The notes under the pieces were generated by a model. It had not been told where the DNA came from and searched no databases. It saw only the letters and a list, made by a program, of their open reading frames with translations. From Bacillota bacterium (GTDB lineage: Bacteria; Bacillota; Clostridia; Peptostreptococcales; Anaerovoracaceae), in contig JAFRXM010000023.1 in NCBI GenBank assembly GCA_017443515.1, positions 1 to 38,491 of the forward strand: DNA of 38,491 nucleotides, in the 5' to 3' direction. Position 1 is the first letter of the stretch. Each line of letters begins with the position of its first letter. A program made the position numbers and the translations under genes. Below, piece by piece: positions 1 to 8,302 of the stretch.

Positions 1-1
1 C

Positions 2-1519
2 CAGTACATGTATCCGTACTACAAGAAGGACATAGCGGAGGGAAGGATCACCGACGAACAGGTGCTCGAGCTCCTCGAGATACTGCGCCTCAAGGACTTC
101 CAGCTCAACCGTGTATCCGGTTTCGTTCTCCGCCAGAAGAATTCCGGCATGGCAAAGTGGCATAACTGGACTCTGGGCGGCGTGGACGAGAACGGCAACT
201 GCGCCGTAAACGAGCTGACCTATCTGGAGTTCAAGGCTGCGGTCGAAGTCAACACCCCGCATCATACCATAACCCTGCGTGTAGCTGAAAACACCCCGAT
301 CGAAACGATAGTAGAAGGCCTCAAGGTCGTAAAGACCGGTATAGGCATGCCCTGCTTCGTAGGCGACAAGAGCTACATAAACTTCTTCCTCAGCCGCGGA
401 GTTCCAATCGAAAAGGCGCGTAACTACTCCATGGCAGGCTGCGTGGACGGCTACATCGCCAACGCCACCAGAGGCCAGGTAGCTGCAATGTTCATAGTCA
501 CGCTGGTATACGACATCTTCCTTCACAACGGCTACTGCCCGTGGATCAAGAGCGACGTAGGTATCAAGACCGGCGAGGTAACGAGCTTCAAGACATTCGA
601 AGAATACAAGGCAGCGTTCTACAAGCAGCTGAAGTACTGCGTGGACATGGCAGCCAAGTACTTCTACTCCAGCATCATAGTCCGCAGGGATCTCACACCG
701 GACTTCCTGCGCTCCATCATGACGCCGGGCTGCCTGGAAGAGGGCAAGGAAGTGCTCTCCATCCACATGAAGCCCTTCGACGCCCTTACCGTCTGCTCCG
801 CAGTTGGTGTTGTAAACGTAGCTGACTCGCTCACCGCTGTAAAGACTCTGGTCTACGATCAGAAGAAGTACACCATGGAGCAGCTGCAGACCGCTCTTGA
901 GGCCAACTGGGAAGGCTACGAAGACATGCGTCAGGACTTCCTTAAGGCTCCCAAGTACGGCAACAACGAGAAAGAACCGGACGAGATGGTAGCTGAAGTC
1001 TACGCCAAGTACGCGGAATACTTCTCTGCAAACGACAGCGCCTGCGGTGACAAGTGCGTACCGAACGCCATCTCCATCACCGCTCACCAGCCCGGCGGCA
1101 AGTCCGTCGGAGCTACTCCGGACGGCAGGTTCAAGGGTGAGATACTCGCCGACGCAGCAACATCCCCGGCCCAGGGCAGGGATCATGTAGGCCCGCTCGC
1201 AGTATTCCAGTCCGCTATGACAGTCAACCAGGACGAGTATCAGGCCATGCTGATGAACATGAAGTTCAGCCCGACGGCAATGAAGACCGACGACGACCTC
1301 GTAAAGCTCGCCCAGATGATCAAGGTCTACCTCACCAACGGCGGAAAGCACATCCAGTTCAACGTAGTCACCCGCGAGGCTCTGGAAGCAGCCCGCAAGG
1401 AGCCGCAAAAACACAAGGACCTCATCGTCCGCGTGGCAGGCTATTCCGCGTACTACGTCACACTCTCCGACGTAATGCAGCGCGAGGTAATGGACAGGAC
1501 CACATACGAATCGATCTAA
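2..1519 (+). CDS. Glycyl radical enzyme GRE1 (group A), 5' end outside window
   Basis: This is the C-terminal part of a pyruvate formate-lyase-superfamily glycyl radical enzyme. The frame is open from the first bases, and the start lies upstream of the window. Aligned to GRE4 (18970-21372), the fragment begins near residue 296, so about 295 residues are missing. The thiyl-radical Cys (codon at 440) sits in AGCVDGYIANATRG. The radical Gly (codon at 1439) sits in VRVAGYSAYY, about 25 residues from the end, as usual in the family. Over the 503 shared residues it differs from GRE4 at only about 30 positions by hand count (about 94% identity), and one stretch is identical at the DNA level. A strong terminator follows, so it is the last gene of its transcript. 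The substrate is unknown. The Glu two residues after Cys in CutC, diol dehydratases and hydroxyphenylacetate decarboxylase is Asp here. Confidence 0.93.
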   Translation, partial: QYMYPYYKKDIAEGRITDEQVLELLEILRLKDFQLNRVSGFVLRQKNSGMAKWHNWTLGGVDENGNCAVNELTYLEFKAAVEVNTPHHTITLRVAENTPIETIVEGLKVVKTGIGMPCFVGDKSYINFFLSRGVPIEKARNYSMAGCVDGYIANATRGQVAAMFIVTLVYDIFLHNGYCPWIKSDVGIKTGEVTSFKTFEEYKAAFYKQLKYCVDMAAKYFYSSIIVRRDLTPDFLRSIMTPGCLEEGKEVLSIHMKPFDALTVCSAVGVVNVADSLTAVKTLVYDQKKYTMEQLQTALEANWEGYEDMRQDFLKAPKYGNNEKEPDEMVAEVYAKYAEYFSANDSACGDKCVPNAISITAHQPGGKSVGATPDGRFKGEILADAATSPAQGRDHVGPLAVFQSAMTVNQDEYQAMLMNMKFSPTAMKTDDDLVKLAQMIKVYLTNGGKHIQFNVVTREALEAARKEPQKHKDLIVRVAGYSAYYVTLSDVMQREVMDRTTYESI

Positions 1520-1536
1520 GCATTTTGATCAACATG

Positions 1537-1572
1537 CCGGCAGCATTCAGCTGCCGGTTTTTTCTTTATTTT
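1537..1572 (+). terminator. Rho-independent terminator after GRE1
   Basis: A perfect 8-bp stem, CCGGCAGC (1537-1544) with GCTGCCGG (1550-1557), has a 5-nt loop and is followed directly by a T-rich run (1558-1572). It begins 17 nt after the GRE1 stop codon. Confidence 0.9.
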
Positions 1573-1630
1573 CATGGTTCGCGATCCACGCTCCCCATTC
1601 AGCTGTTATTATTAAGACTAAATAAACCTA

Positions 1631-1660
1631 TTGCATTTTTGTTATATAAAGGATTATAAT
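1631..1660 (+). promoter_or_regulatory. Sigma-70-type promoter of LysR1
   Basis: A TTGCAT -35 element (1631-1636) and a perfect TATAAT -10 element (1655-1660) are separated by 18 nt in AT-rich DNA. The -10 lies 28 nt upstream of the chosen LysR1 start. The read is from consensus only. Confidence 0.65.
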
Positions 1661-1688
1661 ATATTACGCAAAGGATAAGGTGTATGCT

Positions 1689-2594
1689 ATGGAAATCAGA
1701 CAGTTGATCTATTTTAAAAAGGTAGCGGAGGTGGAGCACATCACTAAAGCTGCGGAGTCCATGTATATCTCGCAGCCTACGCTCAGCCTTGCCATACGCC
1801 GCCTGGAAAACGAACTGGGCGTGGCGTTGTTCGAAAGGAAAGGGCGCAACGTGCGCCTCAACGAATACGGGAAGATCTTCTACGACGAAGTAAAGCCCGC
1901 CATAGACCATCTGGAGGCCGCCACTAAAAAGCTCGCGGAGCTTCAGAGCTCCAACGACAACAAGGTCACCATCATCGCGCCTTCACTTTACGTGTATCCG
2001 GGCATGATGGAAAAGATCTACGAGATGTATCCGAACATACACATAAGCCGCATCAATTCCAACGATGTCAGCCACGTGGACGAGATATCCTACATGCTCA
2101 TGAACCACGAGATAGACATGTGCATCACCATGGCGCCAATAAGCGGCAACGGCATAGAGCGCATACCTCTGCGTCCGGAACCGATGATGGTTCTGGTATC
2201 CGAGAGCCATCCTCTCGCTTCTCGCGAGAGCGTGTCGCTGGAAGAACTCAGGAACGAAAAGTTCGTAGCGGATATGAGGGGAACCCCTGTGCGCGCAAGT
2301 ATGGATGCGCTTTGCAGCAAGATAGACTTCGAGCCTGACATCGCCTACGAGACCAGAAGCGACAAGGACATCCATCTGGGCGTAGCTTCCGGCAAGTACA
2401 TTGCTATAGTGCCGTCCGTGTTTGACAGCGGGATAGGCCTCAACGGAGTCAAAGGACTTAAGATATCCTATCCGCACAGCGACTCGGTAATTGCGCTGTA
2501 CCACTTCAAGGACGTTAAGGAGAAGAAGATAGTCTCCGCTCTGGTGCGCGTCATAAAAGACTACTTCGAAGAACACTTCGGAAAAATGGAATAA
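1689..2594 (+). CDS. LysR-family transcriptional regulator (LysR1)
   Basis: 301-aa LysR-type regulator. The N-terminal winged helix-turn-helix occupies about residues 1-60, with the hallmark ISQPTLSLAIRRLENELGVALF. The rest is a periplasmic-binding-protein-like effector domain. I chose the ATG at 1689 over an in-frame GTG at 1680 because AAGG at 1677-1680 is well spaced from it and because it gives MEIRQLIYF, matching MELQQLIYF and MEWQQLIYF in the two other LysR proteins here. It stands alone on the plus strand between GRE1 and the convergent redox module 1, with its own promoter and a shared bidirectional terminator. It may control GRE1 or module 1 in response to a small acidic or aromatic effector, as many LysR proteins do. 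The target is inferred from position only. Confidence 0.93.
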   Translation: MEIRQLIYFKKVAEVEHITKAAESMYISQPTLSLAIRRLENELGVALFERKGRNVRLNEYGKIFYDEVKPAIDHLEAATKKLAELQSSNDNKVTIIAPSLYVYPGMMEKIYEMYPNIHISRINSNDVSHVDEISYMLMNHEIDMCITMAPISGNGIERIPLRPEPMMVLVSESHPLASRESVSLEELRNEKFVADMRGTPVRASMDALCSKIDFEPDIAYETRSDKDIHLGVASGKYIAIVPSVFDSGIGLNGVKGLKISYPHSDSVIALYHFKDVKEKKIVSALVRVIKDYFEEHFGKME

Positions 2595-2597
2595 AAA

Positions 2598-2640
2598 AAC
2601 CGGGGATCAGATCATTGATCATCCCCGGTTCTCTTTTTTT
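2598..2640. terminator. Bidirectional terminator between LysR1 and redox module 1
   Basis: A 10-bp perfect stem, AACCGGGGAT (2598-2607) with ATCCCCGGTT (2621-2630), carries a smaller GATC/GATC hairpin inside. It is flanked by an A-run on the left and a T-run on the right, so it can stop LysR1 (+) and flavoprotein A1 (-), which converge here. Confidence 0.9.
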
Positions 2641-4350
2641 TTACCTCAGGCCTGTTTCAGCGTTGACGTCTATTACTGCGTTCTTTACGGCCTCGGGGTC
2701 GCAGGTCTCGTAGTAGCTGTCGCCGAGGTGGTTCGGGTTCATGTACTCACGCACGTACCACTGGTAGATGAACGGGTTGGTGCCGGGCAGGGTGCTGAGC
2801 TTGGCGTTGTGCTCTTCCTGGCTGAAGGCGTAGCCGTCGGGCTTTCTGCAGTTGGCGTTCGAATGTCCCATCTCCACGCCCAGTCCGTATTCCTTCATGA
2901 ATTTCAGCGGGCCGCGGTCGTGGTATTCAGCGGTGCCTTTGATGGATTCCGGATCGTGCGGGTCGAAGTGCGAGAAGAACTCCCAGCCCATCGGGCCGCC
3001 TCCGCCTCCGTGTCCGCCCAAAGATCCCATTGCTGTATCTCCGCCTACCGCCGCAGCGTAGGTGCCTGTGACCTGCGCCTCCTTGTGGATGGCGAAAGCC
3101 TTTTCTATCAGCTGGCAGGTGTGCGGCTGGTTCGCGGCATCCATTCCGAAGCAGCCTTCGTAACCGCCTATCATTACGTAGTTGAGGTTCTTGTGGCCGA
3201 GGCGCATCAGGTAGCTCTTGAGGTAATCCTCGTGCTCGGGCTCGAGGAACCATTCGTCCTTCCAGCATCCGAACTCCTTGAGTATCTCGTCCAGTGCGGC
3301 TTCCTTCCAGGCTAGATCCTTTGCGGAAAATCCTGCCAGGATGATGTGGAACTCTATTGCCATGTTGTCGTTGTTTTTCTTTACTACCGGGTCTGCCATG
3401 AGAGCAGGCAGGTCGGCCATCTGCTTTTCGGGGTCGGTTATGATCTCCAGCATGGCGGCCTTGACCTCGTTGCCGAACATCGAGAACTGGCGGTGGCCCA
3501 GGTAGAGCAGGTTATTGTCGTTGATCTTCATGACGGCCTTGCCCCAGGCTTCCCAGCTCGGGCAGTCTATGCAGTAAGCCCTGAAGTTCTCCATGTTGCT
3601 GGCGCGGTAAGCCGGTATTGTACCGACTGTTTCCAGCGTAGCGTGGCCCGGCCACGGTGAGAGCTTGATGGACATCTTTGTGCAGATGCCCAGCTCGCCT
3701 CTGGTTCCCTGGCCGCCGCGTATGATGGCCTTAAGCGAGGGCCCGACGCCTTCGCCGCATGTCCATCCCGCGCCGTATCCGGCGGAGCCTGTCTCGAGGA
3801 TCTCTCCGCTGGAGCAGACGTACTCCATGCACATGAGGTTCTCGTAGGCGTTTCCGGTGAATACGGAGGACGGTCCGGGGCCGCCCCAGCTTGCGGTGTT
3901 CGCTATTATGGCTGAAGAGCATCCTACACCTGGAATGTTGCATGTAAGGCCGTGCTTCATGGCCTCTGCCTGAACTGTTGCCGCTATGGCGTAGGGCTGG
4001 ATGATTGCTATCATGTTCTTTTCGTCTATCTCCACGCCGTTCATCCTGCGCATGTCGATCTGGACCGCGTAGTCCGAACCGATGTAACCGTGCGCAGACC
4101 AGAATGTGGTGGAGCACTTGAACTTGATCTTATACTTGTTGCAGAGCCTCACGACGCCCTGTACTTCCTTTGTGGAGCCGGGCAGTATGACTGCCTGCGG
4201 GGTGGGGGTGGTGTGGTCGTAGGGACCGTAATGTGCCGAGGACTGCGGGGCTCTGCAGCGGTAAGTCTGCAGCACTCCGGGGTCCTGGCTGATGTTGTTC
4301 TTTCCTACCACAGCTTCAAATGCTGCGTATATCTCTTTTGAAAGTGCCAT
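2641..4350 (-). CDS. FAD-linked dehydrogenase subunit, redox module 1 (flavoprotein A1)
   Basis: 569-aa flavoprotein with a PCMH/GlcD-type FAD-binding fold (FAD_binding_4) over about residues 48-230: a PGSTKEVQGVVRLCNKY segment, an IDMRRMNGVEIDEKN strand-turn, a CNIPGVGCS loop and a WGGPGPSS loop. The usual RGGGTS pyrophosphate loop is replaced by STTFWSAHGY, so the FAD site is atypical. The C-terminal part has a very Gly-rich loop (GGHGGGGGP) that also occurs, less extreme, in its paralogue at 10734-12425. The start has a GGAGG site 8 nt upstream. It is the third gene of a three-gene operon, 18 nt after the Fe-S protein. By analogy with GlcDEF it probably oxidises a C-H or CH-OH group and passes electrons to the Fe-S partner. 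The substrate cannot be read from the sequence. Confidence 0.85.
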   Translation of the reverse strand: MALSKEIYAAFEAVVGKNNISQDPGVLQTYRCRAPQSSAHYGPYDHTTPTPQAVILPGSTKEVQGVVRLCNKYKIKFKCSTTFWSAHGYIGSDYAVQIDMRRMNGVEIDEKNMIAIIQPYAIAATVQAEAMKHGLTCNIPGVGCSSAIIANTASWGGPGPSSVFTGNAYENLMCMEYVCSSGEILETGSAGYGAGWTCGEGVGPSLKAIIRGGQGTRGELGICTKMSIKLSPWPGHATLETVGTIPAYRASNMENFRAYCIDCPSWEAWGKAVMKINDNNLLYLGHRQFSMFGNEVKAAMLEIITDPEKQMADLPALMADPVVKKNNDNMAIEFHIILAGFSAKDLAWKEAALDEILKEFGCWKDEWFLEPEHEDYLKSYLMRLGHKNLNYVMIGGYEGCFGMDAANQPHTCQLIEKAFAIHKEAQVTGTYAAAVGGDTAMGSLGGHGGGGGPMGWEFFSHFDPHDPESIKGTAEYHDRGPLKFMKEYGLGVEMGHSNANCRKPDGYAFSQEEHNAKLSTLPGTNPFIYQWYVREYMNPNHLGDSYYETCDPEAVKNAVIDVNAETGLR

Positions 4351-4368
4351 GTCTTTTCCTCCTTCCCC

Positions 4369-5616
4369 TTACAGCGCCTTAAGTGCCAGATCGATGATAT
4401 CGACTACCTTGATGCCGCCGGCCTTCTCGAAGTTGTCCTTGCACCACGGGCAGGCCGTTACCAGAGCCTCAGCTCCGGTGCTGTTTGCTTCTTCGATGCG
4501 CTCTTTGGCGGTCCATTCAGAGAATTCCTTATCCGTTACTGAGCAGCCTGATCCCGCTCCGCAGCACCAGCTGTACTCCTTGATCCTCTCCATCTCGACG
4601 AGCTTTACGCCCGGGATGGCCTTAAGGATATTCCTCGGCTCTTCGTAGATTCCCTTGGAACCGTTGTATCGGGGACGCCTCGGCTCCCAGGTGTGTACCT
4701 GGTTTAAGATCTTCTTTTCGTGGCCTTCCCATGCCTCGTAGGGCTCGCCCTGGCGGCCCAGGTGGCACGGATCATGATAGGTGACTGTCATATCAACGGT
4801 CTTGGTGAACTTAAGGGTTCCTTCCCTGAGCATCCTGTCGAGGTACTCTACTACGTGCAGAACTTCTACTTTAAGGCCCTTTGCCGCATAAAGCCTCTTG
4901 AAGGCGTGGTAGCAGTCTGAGCACGGGGTGACTATAGTCTTTACTCCGCTCTTTTCTATGGCCTTGATGTTTGCTTCAGCGCGCTTGTCGAACTGCTCGA
5001 AGAATCCCATCTGGTAGAGCCTTCCCGCGCAGCACATCTCGGCGTCGCCAAGATATCCGAGCTTTACTCCTGCCTTAAGCAGCAGCTGGGCTGCGTTCCT
5101 TGCGGTCTTCTGCAGCTTCTTGTCGTAGCTGTACTTGCAGCCGGGGAAGAAGAGCACTTCGGGCTTTTTAGCCCACTCGATGCCCTCGGCCCACTTGGTG
5201 CGGTCGGCCTTCTTTGCTCCGACTACCAGAGTCTTTTCTGCCTTGAAGCTGTCGAGCATCTTCAGCTGCGCCGGAAGGATATGCCCTTTGAGTAAAGCGT
5301 CGTGCTTCAGCTCCCTGTTGTGGTCCAGCGGCTCGAGATTGTAGCGGCAGACCTTGCAGGCTACGTCGCATGCGCCGCAGTCCAGGCACTCGTGGGTGAT
5401 GCGTGCCATCTCGTCGGTGTAGTCCAGTTCGCCCTTTGCTATCGCAAGGCCCATCTGAAAACGCCCTCTTGCAGCGTAGGTGTTGAAACCGCCATGCACT
5501 ACTGCCGGGCAGTTCTCCGCGAACCTTACGCTTTTTACTTTATCGAACGGTATCCACTTGCAGAAAGAGCAGTTGGAGCATCTTTCCTGCATGGGTATGA
5601 AATCATTTAATGCCAT
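4369..5616 (-). CDS. Fe-S electron-transfer subunit with two CCG domains, redox module 1 (GlcF/HdrD-like)
   Basis: 415-aa soluble iron-sulfur protein. Two ferredoxin-like [4Fe-4S] motifs are visible: Cys13-x2-Cys16-x2-Cys19 with Cys36, and Cys77-x2-Cys80-x2-Cys83-x3-Cys87 (plus Cys90). Two cysteine-rich CCG domains follow. The first uses Cys160, Cys195-Cys196 and PCSDC (232-235). The second uses DPCHLG, WCCGAGSGC and CPWC near the C-terminus. This order matches GlcF, HdrD and LldE relatives, which move electrons from a flavin subunit to a quinone, thiol or other carrier. No membrane segment is seen. It lies between two flavoprotein genes (gaps of 22 and 18 nt), as expected for the shared electron outlet of a three-subunit complex. 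The electron acceptor is unknown. An ideal GGAGG site precedes the ATG. Confidence 0.92.
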   Translation of the reverse strand: MALNDFIPMQERCSNCSFCKWIPFDKVKSVRFAENCPAVVHGGFNTYAARGRFQMGLAIAKGELDYTDEMARITHECLDCGACDVACKVCRYNLEPLDHNRELKHDALLKGHILPAQLKMLDSFKAEKTLVVGAKKADRTKWAEGIEWAKKPEVLFFPGCKYSYDKKLQKTARNAAQLLLKAGVKLGYLGDAEMCCAGRLYQMGFFEQFDKRAEANIKAIEKSGVKTIVTPCSDCYHAFKRLYAAKGLKVEVLHVVEYLDRMLREGTLKFTKTVDMTVTYHDPCHLGRQGEPYEAWEGHEKKILNQVHTWEPRRPRYNGSKGIYEEPRNILKAIPGVKLVEMERIKEYSWCCGAGSGCSVTDKEFSEWTAKERIEEANSTGAEALVTACPWCKDNFEKAGGIKVVDIIDLALKAL

Positions 5617-5638
5617 TGCTTTCTCCTCCTTCTCTTCC

Positions 5639-7108
5639 TTAGAAATCGCTGAGCTTACCCGGGTTGAGTATGTTGTCCGGGTTGAACACTCCGCGCAGAT
5701 AGCGCAGAAGATCGAGCTGCTGCGCGTCCTTGTTTAGCTGCATCTTTGCCCAGCTTCCATAGGGCCTGTTGAAATATGCGCCGGCGTCGCACAGCGCCTG
5801 GCTGGCTCTTTCGAAGACCTTCGCTGCCTTGGCGTCCTCCGCCGTGTTCTTCGGATCGTAGGTGAGGGTGTAGGTGACTGAAGCATTGACGCCCTGGTAC
5901 TGAGGCTGCACATATACGCCTATGTCGGAAGAGCTCATGCCTTCTTCCGCGGCGATGTATCTTACAAGCCTTGTGAAGTTCGGGACTCTGTCCATGGTGG
6001 AAACGAATACTATATCCTTGAATCCGCCTTTGCGTGCTTCTTTCCAGTACTTTCCGGGTTCGCAGGGGTGAGTTATGCGCTCGAGCGCTGCCTTGCCGGA
6101 TATGCCTGCAAGGACGGGGACGAGCTCCAGGTCGCATTCTATGGCGATGTCGCTGATGTCTTCTTTCTGCTGGGCGAACTTCATCTCAGGTAGCACCTCG
6201 GCGGAGGCGATGCCGACGAGAGCTACCCATGCCGGAGCCTTGCTCTCTATTGCGGCAACATCCGCGGCGTCTTTACCCATGAGGTTTGCGAACTGCGTTC
6301 CGGAAAGGATGAAGATCTCCGCTCCGTAGCGCACGCGGGTGATCCTGTACACGAAGTCTATGACCTTGTCCAGGTCGTTAGAAGGCGCGAACCACAGCTC
6401 GTGGTATTTCTGTATGAGCATGGTGTGAGCCGATGCCCAGCAGACTATGCCCATGGTGCCTTCGGCGCGGGTGAGCATGCGGTAGTAATCGATGAGGCCG
6501 GGGCCGCCGGGCATGTTCTGCCACTTCTGGGCCTCCTGCATCTTTTTGATGGGGCCTGAGCCGCCCATGCCTGTGCCCATCTCCTTGCCGTCGCCCCAGA
6601 CTGTGCGGGTGGCGCGAAGGGGCTCGTGGTAGTTGAAGCTGGCGCTGGGATCTATGCGGGGCTCGCTCTCAAGAAGGCTTGCGATCACAGACTTTCCGGC
6701 TTTCGGGGCCAGGGTGGAGGTGAGGTACATGCCTTCCTTTTCGAGGGCGGGTATCAGCTGTTCGTAGGTGACGCCCGGGTCCATGACCACTATGCGGAAC
6801 TGCCTGTTTATGCTGTGAATGGTCTTCATCTGAGAAAGATCGACCATGACCGCTTCCGGAACCGACGGGTTCGATCCGCCGCTGTAGTGTTCTCCTTCGG
6901 AACTTACCGGAACGAGCGGGGTCTTTGTCTCGCGTGCCCAGTTGACGAGCTTTATTATCTCTTCAGTGCTTTGCGGCATCACTGCGCCTGCGGGATCTAT
7001 GCCTTCTTTGTGGTATTTTGATCTGGCGTACTTCCCGAGCTTTGAAGGCGATGTCTCCACGCGGCCTTCGCAGATCTGCAGCAGTTGTTTTTTCTTACTG
7101 TTGTTCAC
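5639..7108 (-). CDS. FAD-linked dehydrogenase subunit, redox module 1 (flavoprotein B1)
   Basis: 489-aa flavoprotein of the vanillyl-alcohol oxidase/PCMH superfamily. The FAD_binding_4 domain covers about residues 40-210 (MPQSTEEIIKLVNWARE, a PLVPVSSEGEHYSGG pyrophosphate-loop region, EAVMVDLSQMK). The protein ends with the family signature FNPDNILNPGKL. It starts with GTG: AGGAGG lies 9 nt upstream and no better in-frame ATG exists. First gene of redox module 1, behind a clear promoter. It is only distantly similar to flavoprotein A1, so each module pairs two different flavoproteins with one Fe-S protein, as GlcD and GlcE pair with GlcF. The fold includes p-cresol methylhydroxylase and vanillyl alcohol oxidase as well as 2-hydroxyacid dehydrogenases, so a benzylic or hydroxyacid substrate is possible but unproven. 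Confidence 0.88.
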   Translation of the reverse strand: MNNSKKKQLLQICEGRVETSPSKLGKYARSKYHKEGIDPAGAVMPQSTEEIIKLVNWARETKTPLVPVSSEGEHYSGGSNPSVPEAVMVDLSQMKTIHSINRQFRIVVMDPGVTYEQLIPALEKEGMYLTSTLAPKAGKSVIASLLESEPRIDPSASFNYHEPLRATRTVWGDGKEMGTGMGGSGPIKKMQEAQKWQNMPGGPGLIDYYRMLTRAEGTMGIVCWASAHTMLIQKYHELWFAPSNDLDKVIDFVYRITRVRYGAEIFILSGTQFANLMGKDAADVAAIESKAPAWVALVGIASAEVLPEMKFAQQKEDISDIAIECDLELVPVLAGISGKAALERITHPCEPGKYWKEARKGGFKDIVFVSTMDRVPNFTRLVRYIAAEEGMSSSDIGVYVQPQYQGVNASVTYTLTYDPKNTAEDAKAAKVFERASQALCDAGAYFNRPYGSWAKMQLNKDAQQLDLLRYLRGVFNPDNILNPGKLSDF

Positions 7109-7161
7109 CTGATTGAACCTCCTGAAACTGTTATTTTAACTATCACTATTCTCTTGATTTT

Positions 7162-7190
7162 ATTATATATAATCCAAAACGCACATTCAA
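7162..7190 (-). promoter_or_regulatory. Promoter of redox module 1
   Basis: On the minus strand, TTGAAT (7190-7185) and a perfect TATAAT (7167-7162) are separated by 17 nt. The -10 lies about 53 nt upstream of the GTG start of flavoprotein B1. Confidence 0.7.
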
Positions 7191-7195
7191 ATTTA

Positions 7196-7224
7196 TAATA
7201 AAAAAGCAATGTGTTTACATTGCT
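7196..7224 (-). terminator. Rho-independent terminator of LysR2
   Basis: A perfect 7-bp inverted repeat, AGCAATG (7205-7211) with CATTGCT (7218-7224), has a 6-nt loop. Read on the minus strand it is followed by a T-run (complement of 7200-7205 and beyond). It separates LysR2 from the module 1 promoter. Confidence 0.7.
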
Positions 7225-7279
7225 ATTGATTATGAATACATTGAGTTATTTTATGAAAAATCAGGACTGTCCCCGGTTT

Positions 7280-8158
7280 TCATTCTTTTGAGTGTTCTAT
7301 TATGAGGTCCAGAAGGGTGCGGACGACGGGGCGCATGGGAACGTCGCTGCGGTAGGAGATGCCGAAGGTAGTGACGGCGTTTTCTTCCGGGTCCATGGGG
7401 ACATACACGAGATGGTTCGTGTTGTAGTGTTTTATGGACGGTTCTGCCACGAAAGCTATGCAGTGGCCGGCGCGCACAGGGTTGAGTATATCGTTGATGC
7501 TGGCAGCCTCGTAGATGATCCTGGGCAGGAAACCGGCCTTGCGGCAGCTGTTTTCGAGGTTGGTGCGCGGGGTCGTCTCAGAAGGGTAGGCCGAGAACAG
7601 CTCGTTGGAAAGATCCTTGAAAAACAGAGTCTTTCTGCCTGCCAGGGCGTGTTTTTCGTGCATGACTATGCCCATGTTCTGCTGGTTTAGAGCTATGCTT
7701 GCGATCTTTGGGCCTTCGATAAGAGGCGCCACGGCACAGAGATCTATTGTCCCGTTTACTATATCCTTGGGCGCCGAGACGTAGTTCATGGGCTTGTTTT
7801 CTATAAAGATATTGGGCTCGCGGCTGAACAGCAGTTCCATGAAGTCCTGCGACATGAACGAAGGCGGGCACATGACGACCACGCGGTTGCCTTCGATGCC
7901 CCTCATTGTGAGGAGCTCCTTCTTGCCCTGGTCTATCTCCGAGAGGGCGCGTTCTACATAGCCCAGAAAAGCCATTCCGTAGCGGTTTAGGACTATGTTT
8001 TTCCTGACGCGGTCGAAAAGGGGCACGCCGAGCTCTCCTTCGAGGGATTTTATCGACATGCTCAGCGCCGGCTGGCTGATGTGGAGTATCTCGGCGGCTT
8101 CGCCCATGTGTTCTGTCTTGGCGACGCAGCGGAAGTAAATAAGTTGTTGAAGTTCCAT
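7280..8158 (-). CDS. LysR-family transcriptional regulator (LysR2)
   Basis: 292-aa LysR-type regulator. The N-terminal helix-turn-helix includes ISQPALSMSIKSLEGELGVPLF (about residues 27-48) and is followed by an effector-binding domain with the usual alternation of hydrophobic and charged segments. It begins MELQQLIYF, the same opening as the other two LysR proteins here, so the three form one local subfamily. No strong ribosome binding site is visible upstream of the ATG. It lies downstream of the GRE2 operon, separated by a terminator, and upstream of redox module 1, all on the minus strand. The likely targets are one or both modules. No effector can be named. Confidence 0.92.
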   Translation of the reverse strand: MELQQLIYFRCVAKTEHMGEAAEILHISQPALSMSIKSLEGELGVPLFDRVRKNIVLNRYGMAFLGYVERALSEIDQGKKELLTMRGIEGNRVVVMCPPSFMSQDFMELLFSREPNIFIENKPMNYVSAPKDIVNGTIDLCAVAPLIEGPKIASIALNQQNMGIVMHEKHALAGRKTLFFKDLSNELFSAYPSETTPRTNLENSCRKAGFLPRIIYEAASINDILNPVRAGHCIAFVAEPSIKHYNTNHLVYVPMDPEENAVTTFGISYRSDVPMRPVVRTLLDLIIEHSKE

Positions 8159-8226
8159 AATAAAAATAATTGAATAAACCTGACTTATCGATATCCCATA
8201 TTATAGCGCATGAACCGCAGCCTTTC

Positions 8227-8262
8227 AAGAAGAAAACGGAGAGGCCGTATTGAGCCTCTCCG
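8227..8262 (-). terminator. Rho-independent terminator of the redox module 2-GRE2 operon
   Basis: A perfect 9-bp stem, CGGAGAGGC (8237-8245) with GCCTCTCCG (8254-8262), has an 8-nt loop. On the minus strand it is followed by TTTTCTTCTT (complement of 8227-8236). It lies 40 nt downstream of the GRE2 stop. Confidence 0.9.
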
Positions 8263-8302
8263 CTTTCCTGCTTTATTTAAGCGTTTTCCAAAAGGTGGCT
8301 GT

